A DNA stretch of 64,000 nucleotides from CAVYXK01 sp963772445 (GCA_963772445.1 CAVYXK010000017.1:558001-622000); one strand, 5' to 3'. Positions 7,773 to 16,234 are shown, numbered from the stretch's first letter. The notes: generated by a model from the letters alone, not told the origin. Numbers and translations are program-made.

Positions 7773-9101
7773 ATGGACGGAAACCTGCTGGCAATCAAAA
7801 ACCAGTCGGACGTTGGCACCCCCGAGCTTGATCCGCCGGCAGCATCCGCGTCCAACGGCTCTGCGTCGGCGGGATTGCCGGATAGCGGCAAGAGACCCTA
7901 CCCACCGCCCGCCGAACAACCGACGCAGCTCGGGCGAGATGGCATTCGTTTCGATTTCAACCTGGGCGCGCGCGTGGTCCTGCCCAGCCGGTCGGACGGG
8001 CGCTGGCGTGTGCGCCTTCGCGACCTCGACACCGGCAACACCCTGTTCCAGGCCGAGAACCAGGGCGCCCTCGTCACCTCCAGCAAGCGCTATTACGTGC
8101 GCTTCGGCGTCGATGTGTGGGAGCTGGACGAGCAGGGCAAGACCACCCCGGTGCTTAGCCACGCCTATGATGCGCGCGACCGCGACGTGCTGGTGCAGTT
8201 CCCCGTCGGCACGCTGGGCGATTCGATCGGCTGGCTGCCCTATGCGGCAAAGTTCCAGGAGCGCCACGGCTGCCGCCTGACCTGTGCCCTGTCGCCGCTG
8301 CTGATCCCGCTGTTCCGCGACGCCTATCCGCAGATCGACTTCGTCACGCAGGAGGAGGTGAAGGCAGAGCGATTCTACGCCACCTACTGCATCGGCCTGT
8401 TTTTCGACGACGCCGAAAATGTCTGGCAGCCCTGCGACTTTCGCCATGTCGGGCTGCACCGAACCGCCGGCTACATCCTCGGCGTAGATCCCGAGGAGAT
8501 GCCGCCGCGCATCGCGCTGGCCGACGACACCCGCCCCATCGAGGAACCCTATGTCTGCATCGCGACACAATCGACGTCGCAGTGCAAGAAATGGAACAAC
8601 CCCTATGGCTGGCGCGAGGTTGTACGCTTCCTGAAGGACGCTGGTTACCGCGTGGTCTGCATCGACCGCCAGCCGGTGCATGGCCAGGGGATGGTGTGGA
8701 CACACATCCCCCACGACGTCGAGGACGAGACCGGCGACAAGCCGCTGCTGGAGCGCGCCCGCTGGCTGCGCCATGCCGATTTGTTCGTCGGCCTCTCCAG
8801 CGGCCTGTCGTGGCTGGCCTGGGCCGTGGGCACGCCAGTGGTGCTGATCAGCGGGTTCACCCACCCCACGAATGAGTTTGCCACGCCCTATCGGGTGATC
8901 AACTACCACGCTTGCAACAGTTGCTGGAACGACGTGCGGCACCGCTTCGATCACAAGGATTTCCTGTGGTGCCCGCGCCATGCCGGCACCTCGCGCCAGT
9001 TCGAGTGCACCCGCCTGATCACGCCGGAGCAGGTAAAGGCTGCGCTCCGGCGCATCCCCGGGTTCGGGACCGCATCAATGCAGAAGGCCACAATCGAGTA
9101 G
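7773..9101 (+). CDS. autotransporter strand-loop-strand O-heptosyltransferase (TibC/BAHT family)
   Basis: This 442-residue protein, after a low-complexity N-terminus of about 60 residues, matches bacterial autotransporter heptosyltransferases. FPVGTLGDSIGWLPYAAKF opens a GT-B-like fold and VGLSSGLSWLAWAVGTPVVL is the donor-side block. The C-terminal iron-finger cysteines occur in INYHACNSCWNDVRHRF, DFLWCPRH and QFECTRLI. Such enzymes transfer ADP-heptose-derived heptose to Ser/Thr on repetitive strand-loop-strand passenger domains before export. The next gene, 30 bp downstream, encodes exactly such a repeat protein, so enzyme and substrate are adjacent. The start is supported by a strong GGGAGGGGAGG upstream. 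Confidence 0.87.
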   Translation: MDGNLLAIKNQSDVGTPELDPPAASASNGSASAGLPDSGKRPYPPPAEQPTQLGRDGIRFDFNLGARVVLPSRSDGRWRVRLRDLDTGNTLFQAENQGALVTSSKRYYVRFGVDVWELDEQGKTTPVLSHAYDARDRDVLVQFPVGTLGDSIGWLPYAAKFQERHGCRLTCALSPLLIPLFRDAYPQIDFVTQEEVKAERFYATYCIGLFFDDAENVWQPCDFRHVGLHRTAGYILGVDPEEMPPRIALADDTRPIEEPYVCIATQSTSQCKKWNNPYGWREVVRFLKDAGYRVVCIDRQPVHGQGMVWTHIPHDVEDETGDKPLLERARWLRHADLFVGLSSGLSWLAWAVGTPVVLISGFTHPTNEFATPYRVINYHACNSCWNDVRHRFDHKDFLWCPRHAGTSRQFECTRLITPEQVKAALRRIPGFGTASMQKATIE

Positions 9102-9131
9102 CTCACCGCCAGTAACGGGAGGGAGCCGCAG

Positions 9132-11537
9132 GTGACCGATTATATGACTTGGAAGACGGTCGGCACTATCACCGTTCCGATAACTCTGACCGGCGTCGTC
9201 CTCAATTCTGGCGACACGCTTGAGGCAGACCTCGGCGGCACAGCGATCGACACAACAGTAAACGCCGGCGGCACGATGTTTGTTGACAACACCGCCAGCG
9301 GCGGTGGCACGGCAAGCGGCACGATCATCAACCTTGAGGGGACCGAGGAAATAAACGGCGGTAAGGATTTCAGTGCAACAATAGATGGTGGCGTACAGGC
9401 CGTTGGTAGTGGCGTTGGCGGTGGCGGCACAGCAACCGATGCCGTCGTCTTCAACGGCGGCATGCAGAATGTCGGCCCCGGCGGCACTGCGATCGGCACC
9501 GTCGTCAGCAGTGGCGGCGACCTCGGTATTGTAGGCGGCACGGCGAGCAACGCGACCATCGACAGCAGTGGGATCGAAACTGTCGCCGGTGCCGGAAGCT
9601 TCACCGGCACCGACATCAGCGCCACGGTCAACGGCGGCCTACAGGGCGTCGAGAGCGGCGGTACGGCGACCGGTGCGGTCGTCGAGAATGGCGGCACGCA
9701 GGAAGTGATCGTCGGCGGGATCGCCAGCAACACGACAGTCAGCAGTGGCGGCGCGGAGCTCGTTGGTGGTGTCTCTGGCGGAACGACGATCAGCACAACC
9801 GTGCTCAGCGGCGGCCTCCTGGAGCTGGTCGAAAGCGCAACCGCAACCGATTTCACCATCAGTGCCGGCGGCACGCTGGGCATCGGGCTGGGTTACACGC
9901 TGAGCGATTACTTCGTTTCGAGGGGCGTCACCCTGATTGTCTCCACGGGCGGCACGGCAACCGGAACGACGGTTGACGGCGACATGTTGGTGGAATCCGG
10001 CGGGTCGGGCGACCCCACCACCATTCAGGACGGTGGTGTCGAGACGATCGAGTCAGGCGGTATAGATACTGGTGCCTTTATCCAAAACGGTGGTACGCAG
10101 GACGTGTTCGGCGTGGCAGTCGACGCGAAGATTCAGAGCGGCGGCACGCAGATCGTCGAAATCGGCGGGTTGGCCAGCGGCACCACGAGTACCGGCACTA
10201 ATGTCCTGTCTGGCGGCCAGCAGATCGTCTCCGGAAGCGCGGTCGGCACGAATTTAAGCGGTGGCACCGAATACGTCTATGGCAGCGATTTCGGCGCAAC
10301 GATATTGCGCGAGGGCATGCAAATTGTAGAAGGCGGCGGGAAGACGACCAGCGCGGAAGTCGACACCGGCGGCAATCAGATCGTGCACGGCACCGCGCTC
10401 GCGACAACGGTCGATCAGGGCGGATTGCAGGACGTGCTGGGGTCGGCGGCCGGCACGGTCGTTAGCGGCGAAGAGGACGTGCTTCTCGGCGGCATAACCA
10501 CCAGCACCACGGTGGGAAGCGGCGGCCTCGAGACCGTGGCCGGCGTTGCCGCCAACACCGTTATCAGCAGCGGTGGCAAGGTCCGTGTGTTCTCCGGCGG
10601 AGTGGACAGCGCTGCCGTCGTGCACGGCAGCGCTTTCGAGATCATCTCCTCGGGTGGCAGTGCGGTCTCCACCACGATCAATAGTGGCGGCGAGGAAGTT
10701 ATCTCGTCCGGCGGCTCCGCCACCGACACGGTGCTGCAATCGGGCGGAACGATCGACGTCACGTTCCTGCCTTATGTCAGCGGCGGATCGGCCAACCTGG
10801 ACTCGGCCACCGACTTGCTGACCGTCAGCCAGGGCGGCCACACCTACACCCAGCAGATGGCCGGCAGCTACGCGGGCGAGTTCCTCCATCTGGCCCCGGA
10901 CGGCAGCGGCGGCACGGATATCTTTCTGAGCAACGCACCATGCTTCCGCGCCGGCACCCGCATCCTGACCGAGCGCGGCGAAATCGCGGTCGAGCATCTC
11001 GCGGTTGGCCAACGCGTCGTGACGCTCGCCGGCCAGGCGCGTCCGGTCGCATGGATCGGATATCGCTGGCTAAATCTGCGGCGCCATCCCGCACCCGAGC
11101 AGGCGCAGCCGATCCTGATCCACGCCAATGCCTTCGCCGAGAATGTCCCACAGCGCGATCTGCAACTCTCGCCCGACCACGCCGTGCTGATCGATGGCGG
11201 ACTGGTTCCGGTCCGCCTGCTGATCAACGGCGCCAGCATTCAGCGAAACACCGAATCGCGGACTGTCACCTATTACCATATCGAGCTCGACACGCACGAC
11301 ATCGTGCTGGCAGAGAACCTGCCAACCGAAACCTATCTCGATACCGGCAATCGCGGCCTGTTTGAAAACGCCGCCGAGCCGCTGTTGCTACATCCGGATT
11401 TCGACAATTGGCAGCGCCGGCGTGTTGCCGGATCGTGCCGTCCCTTCATCGATAATGTGGCCGTCGTCGAGTTCGATCTGGCACCGCCTGGCGGCGAGGG
11501 CGGCGAGTCTGGGTCTGGAGCTGCCCGTAGCGCCTGA
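9132..11537 (+). CDS. AIDA-type repeat surface protein with C-terminal Hint domain (3' end frameshifted)
   Basis: From GTG 9132 (GGGAGGGAGCC just upstream) the protein has about 580 residues of short repeats of the form G-x-V-x-S-G-G-T-A-x-x-T-V-V, as in AIDA-type adhesins. A Hint (hedgehog/intein) domain follows from about residue 600: APCFRAGTRILTERGEIAVE with a candidate nucleophilic Cys, and DLQLSPDHAVLIDGGLVP with the conserved His. There is no beta-barrel translocator and no obvious Sec signal. The repeats are the likely heptosylation target of the enzyme encoded just upstream. Homologous Hint proteins continue into a further domain, which is present here but out of frame after about 11470, so the 801-residue product is probably C-terminally truncated. 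Confidence 0.82.
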   Translation: MTDYMTWKTVGTITVPITLTGVVLNSGDTLEADLGGTAIDTTVNAGGTMFVDNTASGGGTASGTIINLEGTEEINGGKDFSATIDGGVQAVGSGVGGGGTATDAVVFNGGMQNVGPGGTAIGTVVSSGGDLGIVGGTASNATIDSSGIETVAGAGSFTGTDISATVNGGLQGVESGGTATGAVVENGGTQEVIVGGIASNTTVSSGGAELVGGVSGGTTISTTVLSGGLLELVESATATDFTISAGGTLGIGLGYTLSDYFVSRGVTLIVSTGGTATGTTVDGDMLVESGGSGDPTTIQDGGVETIESGGIDTGAFIQNGGTQDVFGVAVDAKIQSGGTQIVEIGGLASGTTSTGTNVLSGGQQIVSGSAVGTNLSGGTEYVYGSDFGATILREGMQIVEGGGKTTSAEVDTGGNQIVHGTALATTVDQGGLQDVLGSAAGTVVSGEEDVLLGGITTSTTVGSGGLETVAGVAANTVISSGGKVRVFSGGVDSAAVVHGSAFEIISSGGSAVSTTINSGGEEVISSGGSATDTVLQSGGTIDVTFLPYVSGGSANLDSATDLLTVSQGGHTYTQQMAGSYAGEFLHLAPDGSGGTDIFLSNAPCFRAGTRILTERGEIAVEHLAVGQRVVTLAGQARPVAWIGYRWLNLRRHPAPEQAQPILIHANAFAENVPQRDLQLSPDHAVLIDGGLVPVRLLINGASIQRNTESRTVTYYHIELDTHDIVLAENLPTETYLDTGNRGLFENAAEPLLLHPDFDNWQRRRVAGSCRPFIDNVAVVEFDLAPPGGEGGESGSGAARSA

Positions 11538-12137
11538 AACCACCACGGACTCCGATCTGCGCGTGGTTGCCGGCAACCACCGGATCGCCCCGATCACGAC
11601 CTCGCCTCGCTGTTACGTCTTTGTCCTGCCGGTCACTGGACCGGTGCGCCTCGTGTCCCGCGCCGCCAGACCCTGCGACATACGTCCCTGGGTCGAGGAC
11701 CACCGTCGTCTCGGCGTCATGGTATCCCGGCTGAGCCTGATGCACGGCACCGAGGTAGAGCCAATTCCGTTGGATCATCCGCAACTATCGGATGGCTGGT
11801 GGGACGTTGAGGGTGATCTCGCTGTGCGTGCAACGGCGCCCCCTCCCCCCGTCCCCCTCCCGCAAGAGAAGGGGGAGTCACGACGCCGCTCGGCTTGTGT
11901 CTGGCGTTGGACGAACGGCAACGCGCTGGTTCCGCTGTCCGGCGACGGACCTGTGATGTTGGAAGTTACGATCGCCGGTACGATCGACTACCCGTTCTCG
12001 TCCGTCCCGACCGCGCGTGCCAGCCGCCCGACCCGTTTGGTCTGGCGAGGGACTGGGAATCATTCGAGCCAACGCGGTATCCGTTTCTGGCAGGCGCTCG
12101 GATCGCGGACGTGACTGGGATTTATGTTAACCCCTGA
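11478..12137 (+). pseudogene. out-of-frame C-terminal domain of the Hint protein
   Basis: In the +1 frame the sequence reads WHRLAARAASLGLELPVAPE, then DLRVVAGNHRIAPI, VRLVSRAARPCDIRPWVED and WRWTNGNALVPLSG. I recognise this as the domain that usually follows Hint domains in acetobacterial proteins. A one-base shift near 11470-11478 would join it to the 801-residue upstream frame. It is further disrupted by a C/G-rich repeat insertion (about 11838-11880). A second switch near 12000 back to the first frame would give PDPFGLARDWESFEPTRYPF and a stop at 12137. It is read here as decayed coding sequence; a base-calling error or recoding cannot be excluded. Confidence 0.6.
11838..11880. repeat. 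short G/C-rich REP-like insertion inside coding sequence
   Basis: CCCCCTCCCCCCGTCCCCCTC followed by GAGAAGGGGGAG forms an imperfect palindrome and resembles the arms of the REP-like repeats elsewhere in the window. It falls in the middle of the Hint C-terminal domain, between WWDVEGDLAV and WRWTNGN, where homologues should be continuous. Confidence 0.45.
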
Positions 12138-12239
12138 AAGATGCGTGTGCATCGAACGACCCGTCAACGGGCCAGATGTACCTCTAAGGTCTCGGTCGGC
12201 CTCTTCTTGGCCGTCTCGACCGTGTGGTATAAGCGCGCC

Positions 12240-12340
12240 ATGGCAAAGGTCGTCATATTCGATGCCTACGGCACGCTGCTCGACGTGAATGCGGCGATGC
12301 GGGCGCACGCGGCCCGGTTGGCGCCAGAAGCGGAGATACG
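12240..12340 (+). pseudogene. haloacid dehalogenase-like hydrolase, N-terminal fragment
   Basis: ATG 12240 begins MAKVVIFDAYGTLLDVNAAM, the unmistakable HAD motif I (D-x-Y-G-T-L-x-D, with the nucleophilic Asp at residue 8) of type II haloacid dehalogenases. After about 33 residues (HAARLAPEA) the similarity ends and the frame runs into unrelated sequence, so more than 80% of the gene is missing. TATAAG at 12228-12233 lies where a -10 box for a leaderless transcript would be, but the -35 match is poor. The abrupt loss suggests a deletion junction near 12340. Confidence 0.7.
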
Positions 12341-12582
12341 CCACCCGCCTTGGCTAAGGCAATCATCGCAAGATCGGACGCCTCGATGACCTCGGCCATG
12401 GCGTGCACTCGGCTCCGGGCAGCGACGCGCCGTCGCGCCAGTTTCTCGGAAACCCACCGTGCTTCTGCCGGTCGTCCCGATGTACATCAGTCCTGACAAC
12501 CACACCCCTGTGCGGCCACGCCCTTGGCCTCGACCACCATGATGACCATCTTGACCATCCTGACCCACGCCGGAACCTGTCC
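12341..12582. other. intergenic junction segment, nothing firmly recognised
   Basis: Between the dehalogenase fragment and the TA remnant no complete gene is seen. The minus strand at about 12340-12430 is open and reads AMAEVIEASDLAMIALAKAG, which looks protein-like and may be the end of another truncated gene. I could not assign it. Confidence 0.3.
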
Positions 12583-12835
12583 ATGCGTACCGGACCCTGG
12601 ACCATCGCTGAGGCAAAATCCAAGTTCAGCGAACTTATCGACCAAGCCGCCGAAGGCCCGCAGACAATAACACGTAACGGGCGCACCGCGGGGATCGTCG
12701 TCTCGCCCGAGGAGTGGGAACGAAAAGCCAAGCGCATCGGCAATCTCGCCGAATTCCTCGCCGGCTCCCCATTTGCGCGGATCGAAGCTGAAGCTCCGGC
12801 GAAGCAAGGGGCCAATCAGAAAGGTCGATCTGTGA
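12583..12835 (+). pseudogene. Phd/YefM-type antitoxin with frameshift
   Basis: ATG 12583 reads MRTGPWTIAEAKSKFSELID and EGPQTITRNGRTAGIVVSPEEWE, a clear Phd/YefM antitoxin. The expected tail, LRGSKLKLRRSKGPIRKVDL with a TGA overlapping the toxin GTG, is present only in the next frame. One extra base in the T-run at 12772-12774 shifts the frame. As it stands the antitoxin frame reads straight into the toxin without a stop. Confidence 0.75.
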
Positions 12836-13261
12836 GCTACCTGCTCGATACCAATGTGATCTCGGAATGGGCAAAGCCGACGCCAAATCCGGGCCCCCGT
12901 ACGCTGGCTCGCCGAGGCCGATGAGGACCGGATATTTTTATCAGCGTTATCTCCCTCGCCGAGCTCCGCGACGGGATCGAGCGTATGCAGCATGGGCGCC
13001 GGCGGAAACGGCTGGATGCCTGGCTGCGCCAGGATCTCCCGACGCGGTTCGACGGACGGGTGCGATCGACGCGTCGGTTCGCCGACAACTGGGGCATCGT
13101 TGTGGCGAACCGAAGGTCCTCAGGGCGGCCGATTGGACCAATGGACGTGTTCATCGCCGCTACGGCACAAATACATGGACTTGCGCTGGTGACCCGCAAC
13201 GAAATGGATTTCCAAACCGTCCGTGCGGACAATCATCAATCCCTGGACAGCAACCACATAG
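12832..13261 (+). pseudogene. VapC-type PIN-domain toxin with several frameshifts
   Basis: GTG 12832 opens MSYLLDTNVISEWAKPTPNP with the PIN active-site Asp. Continuity then requires three frame changes: near the C-run at 12894-12898 (to VRWLAEADEDRIF), in the T-run at 12935-12939 (to ISVISLAELRDGIERMQHGR), and near 13205-13223 (to INPWTATT and the TAG at 13259). Between these points PMDVFIAATAQIHGLALVTRN is well conserved. The locus is a decayed TA pair; both partners are broken by short indels, mainly in homopolymer runs. Confidence 0.78.
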
Positions 13262-13278
13262 CACCCCCGAAGCGGCTC

Positions 13279-13566
13279 TCACATATTCCCGACCTCGTCC
13301 GGCACCTCGTAGAACGTCGGGTGCCGGTACACCTTCGTTGCCGCCGGTTCGAACAGCATCCCCTTCTCCGCCGGGTCGCTGGCCACGATCGCGGCCGACG
13401 GCACCACCCATATCGATAACCCCTCACCGCGCCGCGTGTACGTATCCCGCGCCGCCTGCAGCGCCGTCTCCGCATCCGCCGCATGGATCGAGCCGGCGTG
13501 CTTGTGCGCGAGCCCGTTGCGCGTGCGGATGAAGACCTCCCACAAAGGCATCGCCGGTTCGCTCAT
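13279..13566 (-). CDS. paaB: 1,2-phenylacetyl-CoA epoxidase subunit PaaB
   Basis: This 95-residue protein begins MSEPAMPLWEVFIRTRNGLA and continues HKHAGSIHAADAETALQAAR and WVVPSAAIVASDP, matching PaaB, the small structural subunit of the ring-epoxidising multicomponent monooxygenase of phenylacetate degradation. The ATG overlaps the paaA stop (TGATG). The gene is complete, but paaC, paaD and paaE, which normally follow, are absent; a decayed TA pair begins 17 bp downstream. Confidence 0.92.
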   Translation of the reverse strand: MSEPAMPLWEVFIRTRNGLAHKHAGSIHAADAETALQAARDTYTRRGEGLSIWVVPSAAIVASDPAEKGMLFEPAATKVYRHPTFYEVPDEVGNM

Positions 13567-14552
13567 CACGCCGCCTCCCGCGACCGCGCCTCGGCGGCCC
13601 GCTTCGCCGAGAACGCCAGCGCCGCCTCGCGCACCCATGCGCCCTCCGCGTGGGCGCGCTGCCGCGCTTCCAGCCGCTCGCGGTTGCACGGCCCGCCGCC
13701 CGCTACCACGCGCCGGAACTCCTCCCAGTCGATCGCGCCGAACACCCACTGCCCGCTCGCTTCGTCGAACCGCAGCGCCGGGTCGGGGAACGTCAGTCCG
13801 AGATACACCCCCTGCGGCACCGTCGCATCGACGAATTTCTGCCGCAGACCGTCATTGCTGAATCGCTTGATCTTCCACCGTATCGACGTATCCGAATGCG
13901 TGCTCTCGCTATCCGGCGGGCCGAACATCATCAGCGCCGGCCACCACCAGCGGTCCAGCGCATCCTGCGCCATCGCCTTCTGCTCCGCCGTCCCGCGGCA
14001 TAGCGTCAGCATGATTTCGTAGCCCTGGCGCTGGTGGAAGCTCTCTTCCCGGCAGATGCGGATCATCGCGCGCGCGTATGGCCCATAGGAGCACCGGCAG
14101 AGCGGGATCTGGTTCATGATCGCCGCCCCATCAACCAGCCAGCCGATCGCCCCGATATCGGCCCAGGTCAGTGTCGGGTAGTTGAAGATGGAACTGTACT
14201 TCGCCCGCCTGGACAGTAACTGCGCCACCATCTCCTCCCGTGACACGCCCAGCGTCTCGGCGGCTGCGTAGAGATAGACGCCGTGCCCGCACTCGTCCTG
14301 CACCTTCGCCAGCAGCGCGGCTTTCCGGCGAAGTGACGGCGCGCGCGTGATCCAGTTGCCCTCCGGCAGCATGCCCACGATCTCGGAATGCGCATGCTGG
14401 CTGATCTGACGGACCAGCGTGCGGCGATACGCCTCCGGCATCCAGTCGTTAGGCTCGATCTTCTCCTCGGCGTCGATCCTGGCCTGGAACCGCGCCGCCG
14501 CTTCAGCCGGCTCGGCGCCCGCCTCGACCGGCTGCAACCCTTGGGCGTACAT
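13566..14552 (-). CDS. paaA: 1,2-phenylacetyl-CoA epoxidase subunit PaaA
   Basis: This 328-residue catalytic subunit of the phenylacetyl-CoA epoxidase inserts one oxygen of O2 into the CoA-activated ring at a di-iron site. Recognisable blocks are AKVQDECGHGVYLYAAAETL and CREESFHQRQGYEIML, which carry E-x-x-H iron ligands, plus WWWPALMMFGPPDSES. I start it at ATG 14552 (MYAQGLQPVEAG) rather than 14651, since the upstream extension is low-complexity. The reductase (paaE) and partner subunit PaaC are not in this window, so these two genes cannot supply a working enzyme alone. Confidence 0.92.
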   Translation of the reverse strand: MYAQGLQPVEAGAEPAEAAARFQARIDAEEKIEPNDWMPEAYRRTLVRQISQHAHSEIVGMLPEGNWITRAPSLRRKAALLAKVQDECGHGVYLYAAAETLGVSREEMVAQLLSRRAKYSSIFNYPTLTWADIGAIGWLVDGAAIMNQIPLCRCSYGPYARAMIRICREESFHQRQGYEIMLTLCRGTAEQKAMAQDALDRWWWPALMMFGPPDSESTHSDTSIRWKIKRFSNDGLRQKFVDATVPQGVYLGLTFPDPALRFDEASGQWVFGAIDWEEFRRVVAGGGPCNRERLEARQRAHAEGAWVREAALAFSAKRAAEARSREAA

Positions 14553-14761
14553 GCCGGTCAAGATGATCGTGCCCGGCCGGCGGGACAAGCACCGGCACGC
14601 TCGCCTGCAGCCGTCGCCGGGGCAGCGCCTTCCCCGTCCGCCTTGCGCCATCTTTCAGCAGCGCTCCGCACAGCGCGGCGCGTAGACCTCTGGGTGGAGC
14701 TTGCAGCAATGGCTGATTCTGGCTAGTTTGATGAACTAGTCTGAGATTCAGGACCAAATCC

Positions 14762-15001
14762 GTGGTCACAGTCGGCGCCTTCGAAGCTAAAACTCACTTG
14801 TCCGCGTTGCTGGACCGGGCCGCGGCTGGCGAGGAGGTGGTGATCACCAAGCACGGGAAACCCGTCGCCCGGCTCGTCGCGGCGCAGCAGTTTGACAGCG
14901 CGCGGGTGAATTTGGCCGTCAAGAAACTGAAGGCCTTGCGCAAGGGCACAACGCTCGGCGGTCTCTCCTGGAAGGAGCTTCGTGATACAGGGCGCCGATG
15001 A
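14762..15001 (+). CDS. Phd/YefM-type antitoxin
   Basis: This 79-residue protein starts at GTG 14762 (MVTVGAFEAKTHLSALLDRA) and contains EEVVITKHGKPVARLV, the canonical Phd/YefM core. The C-terminal tail LKALRKGTTLGGLSWKELRD likely wraps the toxin. Its stop overlaps the toxin start by 4 bp (ATGA). It is the third Phd/PIN pair in 10 kb and is intact. Confidence 0.86.
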   Translation: MVTVGAFEAKTHLSALLDRAAAGEEVVITKHGKPVARLVAAQQFDSARVNLAVKKLKALRKGTTLGGLSWKELRDTGRR

Positions 15002-15411
15002 GCGCCGTTGTCCTCGATTCATCGATTGCCTTGACTTGGTGCTTCGAGGATGAGGCCTCACCGGAAACCGACGCACTATTCGACCGTGTCAGCAACGACG
15101 GCGCATTCGTCCCCGCGCTTTGGCATCTGGAGTTGAGCAACGTCCTACTCCAGGCTGAGAAACGCGGCCGAATCACCGCTGCCGACGTGGCGACGCGACT
15201 GCAACTGATCGCGGACTTGCCCATCTCGGTCGATCAGGAGACAGCGGCACGCGCGTGGCGCGAAATTCTGATGCTGGCGCGGACAGAGCGGCTCACTACC
15301 TATGACGCGACCTATCTTGAGCTTGCTGTCCGGCGAGGTTTGCCGCTGTTGACGAGAGATCACGAACTCGGTGCGGCCGCGCGCCGTCTGGGCACAGCCG
15401 TGTTTCCATGA
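14998..15411 (+). CDS. VapC-type PIN-domain toxin
   Basis: This 137-residue PIN-domain ribonuclease begins MSAVVLDSSIALTWCFEDEA with the first catalytic Asp. ALWHLELSNVLLQAEKRGR supplies the Glu, and TYDATYLELAVRRGLPLLTRD the C-terminal acidic pair. It is coupled to the upstream antitoxin by an ATGA overlap. The sequence differs clearly from the PIN toxins at 5146 and 12832, so this is an independently acquired module. The 213 bp after it (15412-15624) contains no recognisable gene. Confidence 0.87.
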   Translation: MSAVVLDSSIALTWCFEDEASPETDALFDRVSNDGAFVPALWHLELSNVLLQAEKRGRITAADVATRLQLIADLPISVDQETAARAWREILMLARTERLTTYDATYLELAVRRGLPLLTRDHELGAAARRLGTAVFP

Positions 15412-15624
15412 ACTTGTGCAGTGCGGTTATGGCGTTCATCTCACGGCTCTCGAGGGGGTGAGGCACGGCCGTTCATATTCCCTCGACGCAACCGTTGATG
15501 GGTGTTCCAAAGTGACGACCGCGCCCTCTCGGGCGGTACTGATGATCGTGCCCGCCTGCCCGGGCAAGGACCGGACTTTCCGCCTTGTCGTCACTACAAC
15601 GGCGTCACTACATAAGGGTCGGAC

Positions 15625-15915
15625 GTGATCGAATGGGAATGGGATCCCGAAAAGGACAGGCTCAATCGGCTCAATCATCGCGATTTGGGCTTGGCAGCGG
15701 GGGCGGTGGTATTCGCCGACCCTTTGGCGGTCTCGCGACCCGACCCCGGGCGAAACGCGGTGGCAAAGATCGGCAGCGCCGGCGGCATCGCAGTTCTGTT
15801 CGTGGTCCACACAGAGCCAGTGGAGCAAGCCAATGGTAGGATTGTGGGCCGTATCATCAGCGTGAGGAAGGCGACGCGGCATGAGAGGAAGGCGTACGAA
15901 GATGGCACATTCTGA
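15625..15915 (+). CDS. brnT: BrnT-family ribonuclease toxin
   Basis: This 96-residue protein, from GTG 15625, starts MIEWEWDPEKDRLNRLNHRD and ends IISVRKATRHERKAYEDGTF, matching the BrnT pattern W-D-x-x-K ... I-S-x-R-x-A-x-x-x-E-R-x-x-Y-E. The central VVFADPLAVSRPD corresponds to the F-x-D-P-x-A block. The brnA start overlaps its 3' end by 14 bp. It is only distantly similar to the BrnT at 4787-5077. Confidence 0.85.
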   Translation: MIEWEWDPEKDRLNRLNHRDLGLAAGAVVFADPLAVSRPDPGRNAVAKIGSAGGIAVLFVVHTEPVEQANGRIVGRIISVRKATRHERKAYEDGTF

Positions 15916-16234
15916 GGCACTGGCCGCCTCCCGTGAGGCTCTGACATCGGAAATGCGGGCGGAACTGGAGGCCGTGGCCGCATTGCCGGACGAGGATATC
16001 AACACTGCCGACATCCCCGAGGTCCGGGACTGGTCCGGCGCTGTAAGGGGTCGATTTTATAGGCCGGTGAAGAAACGGCTGACACTGCACATCGACGCCG
16101 ATGTGATCGCATACTTTCAACAGCAGGCACCGGGTGGCGGGTATCAGACTGCCATGAACCCAGTCCTGCGCGCCTCCATGCTTCGCGGCTTGCGACGGCG
16201 TACGCGCGGCCCGACAGGCAGCACTGCTGATTGA
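15902..16234 (+). CDS. brnA: BrnA-family antitoxin
   Basis: This 110-residue antitoxin for the preceding BrnT contains AALPDEDINTADIPEVRDWS, then FYRPVKKRLTLHIDADVIAY and GGGYQTAMNPVLRASM, the ribbon-helix-helix region shared with the BrnA at 4504. I chose ATG 15902 (MAHSEALAAS) over 15881. The overlap with brnT indicates translational coupling. The 155 bp downstream carries no gene. Confidence 0.83.
   Translation: MAHSEALAASREALTSEMRAELEAVAALPDEDINTADIPEVRDWSGAVRGRFYRPVKKRLTLHIDADVIAYFQQQAPGGGYQTAMNPVLRASMLRGLRRRTRGPTGSTAD

Noticed and set aside
9140..9883. A 247-codon minus-strand frame rich in Pro/Val
   Set aside because: It is the mirror of the repetitive Gly/Thr/Ser-rich AIDA repeats and has no recognisable domain.
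9230..10760. Regular short repeats that could suggest a CRISPR array
   Set aside because: The periodicity is of degenerate codons for a beta-solenoid protein within an open frame; there are no identical repeats with unique spacers and no cas genes.
13279..13749. Long form of PaaB starting at 13749
   Set aside because: The first 61 codons overlap paaA and are Gly/Arg-rich; the family starts at MSEPAMPLW (13566).
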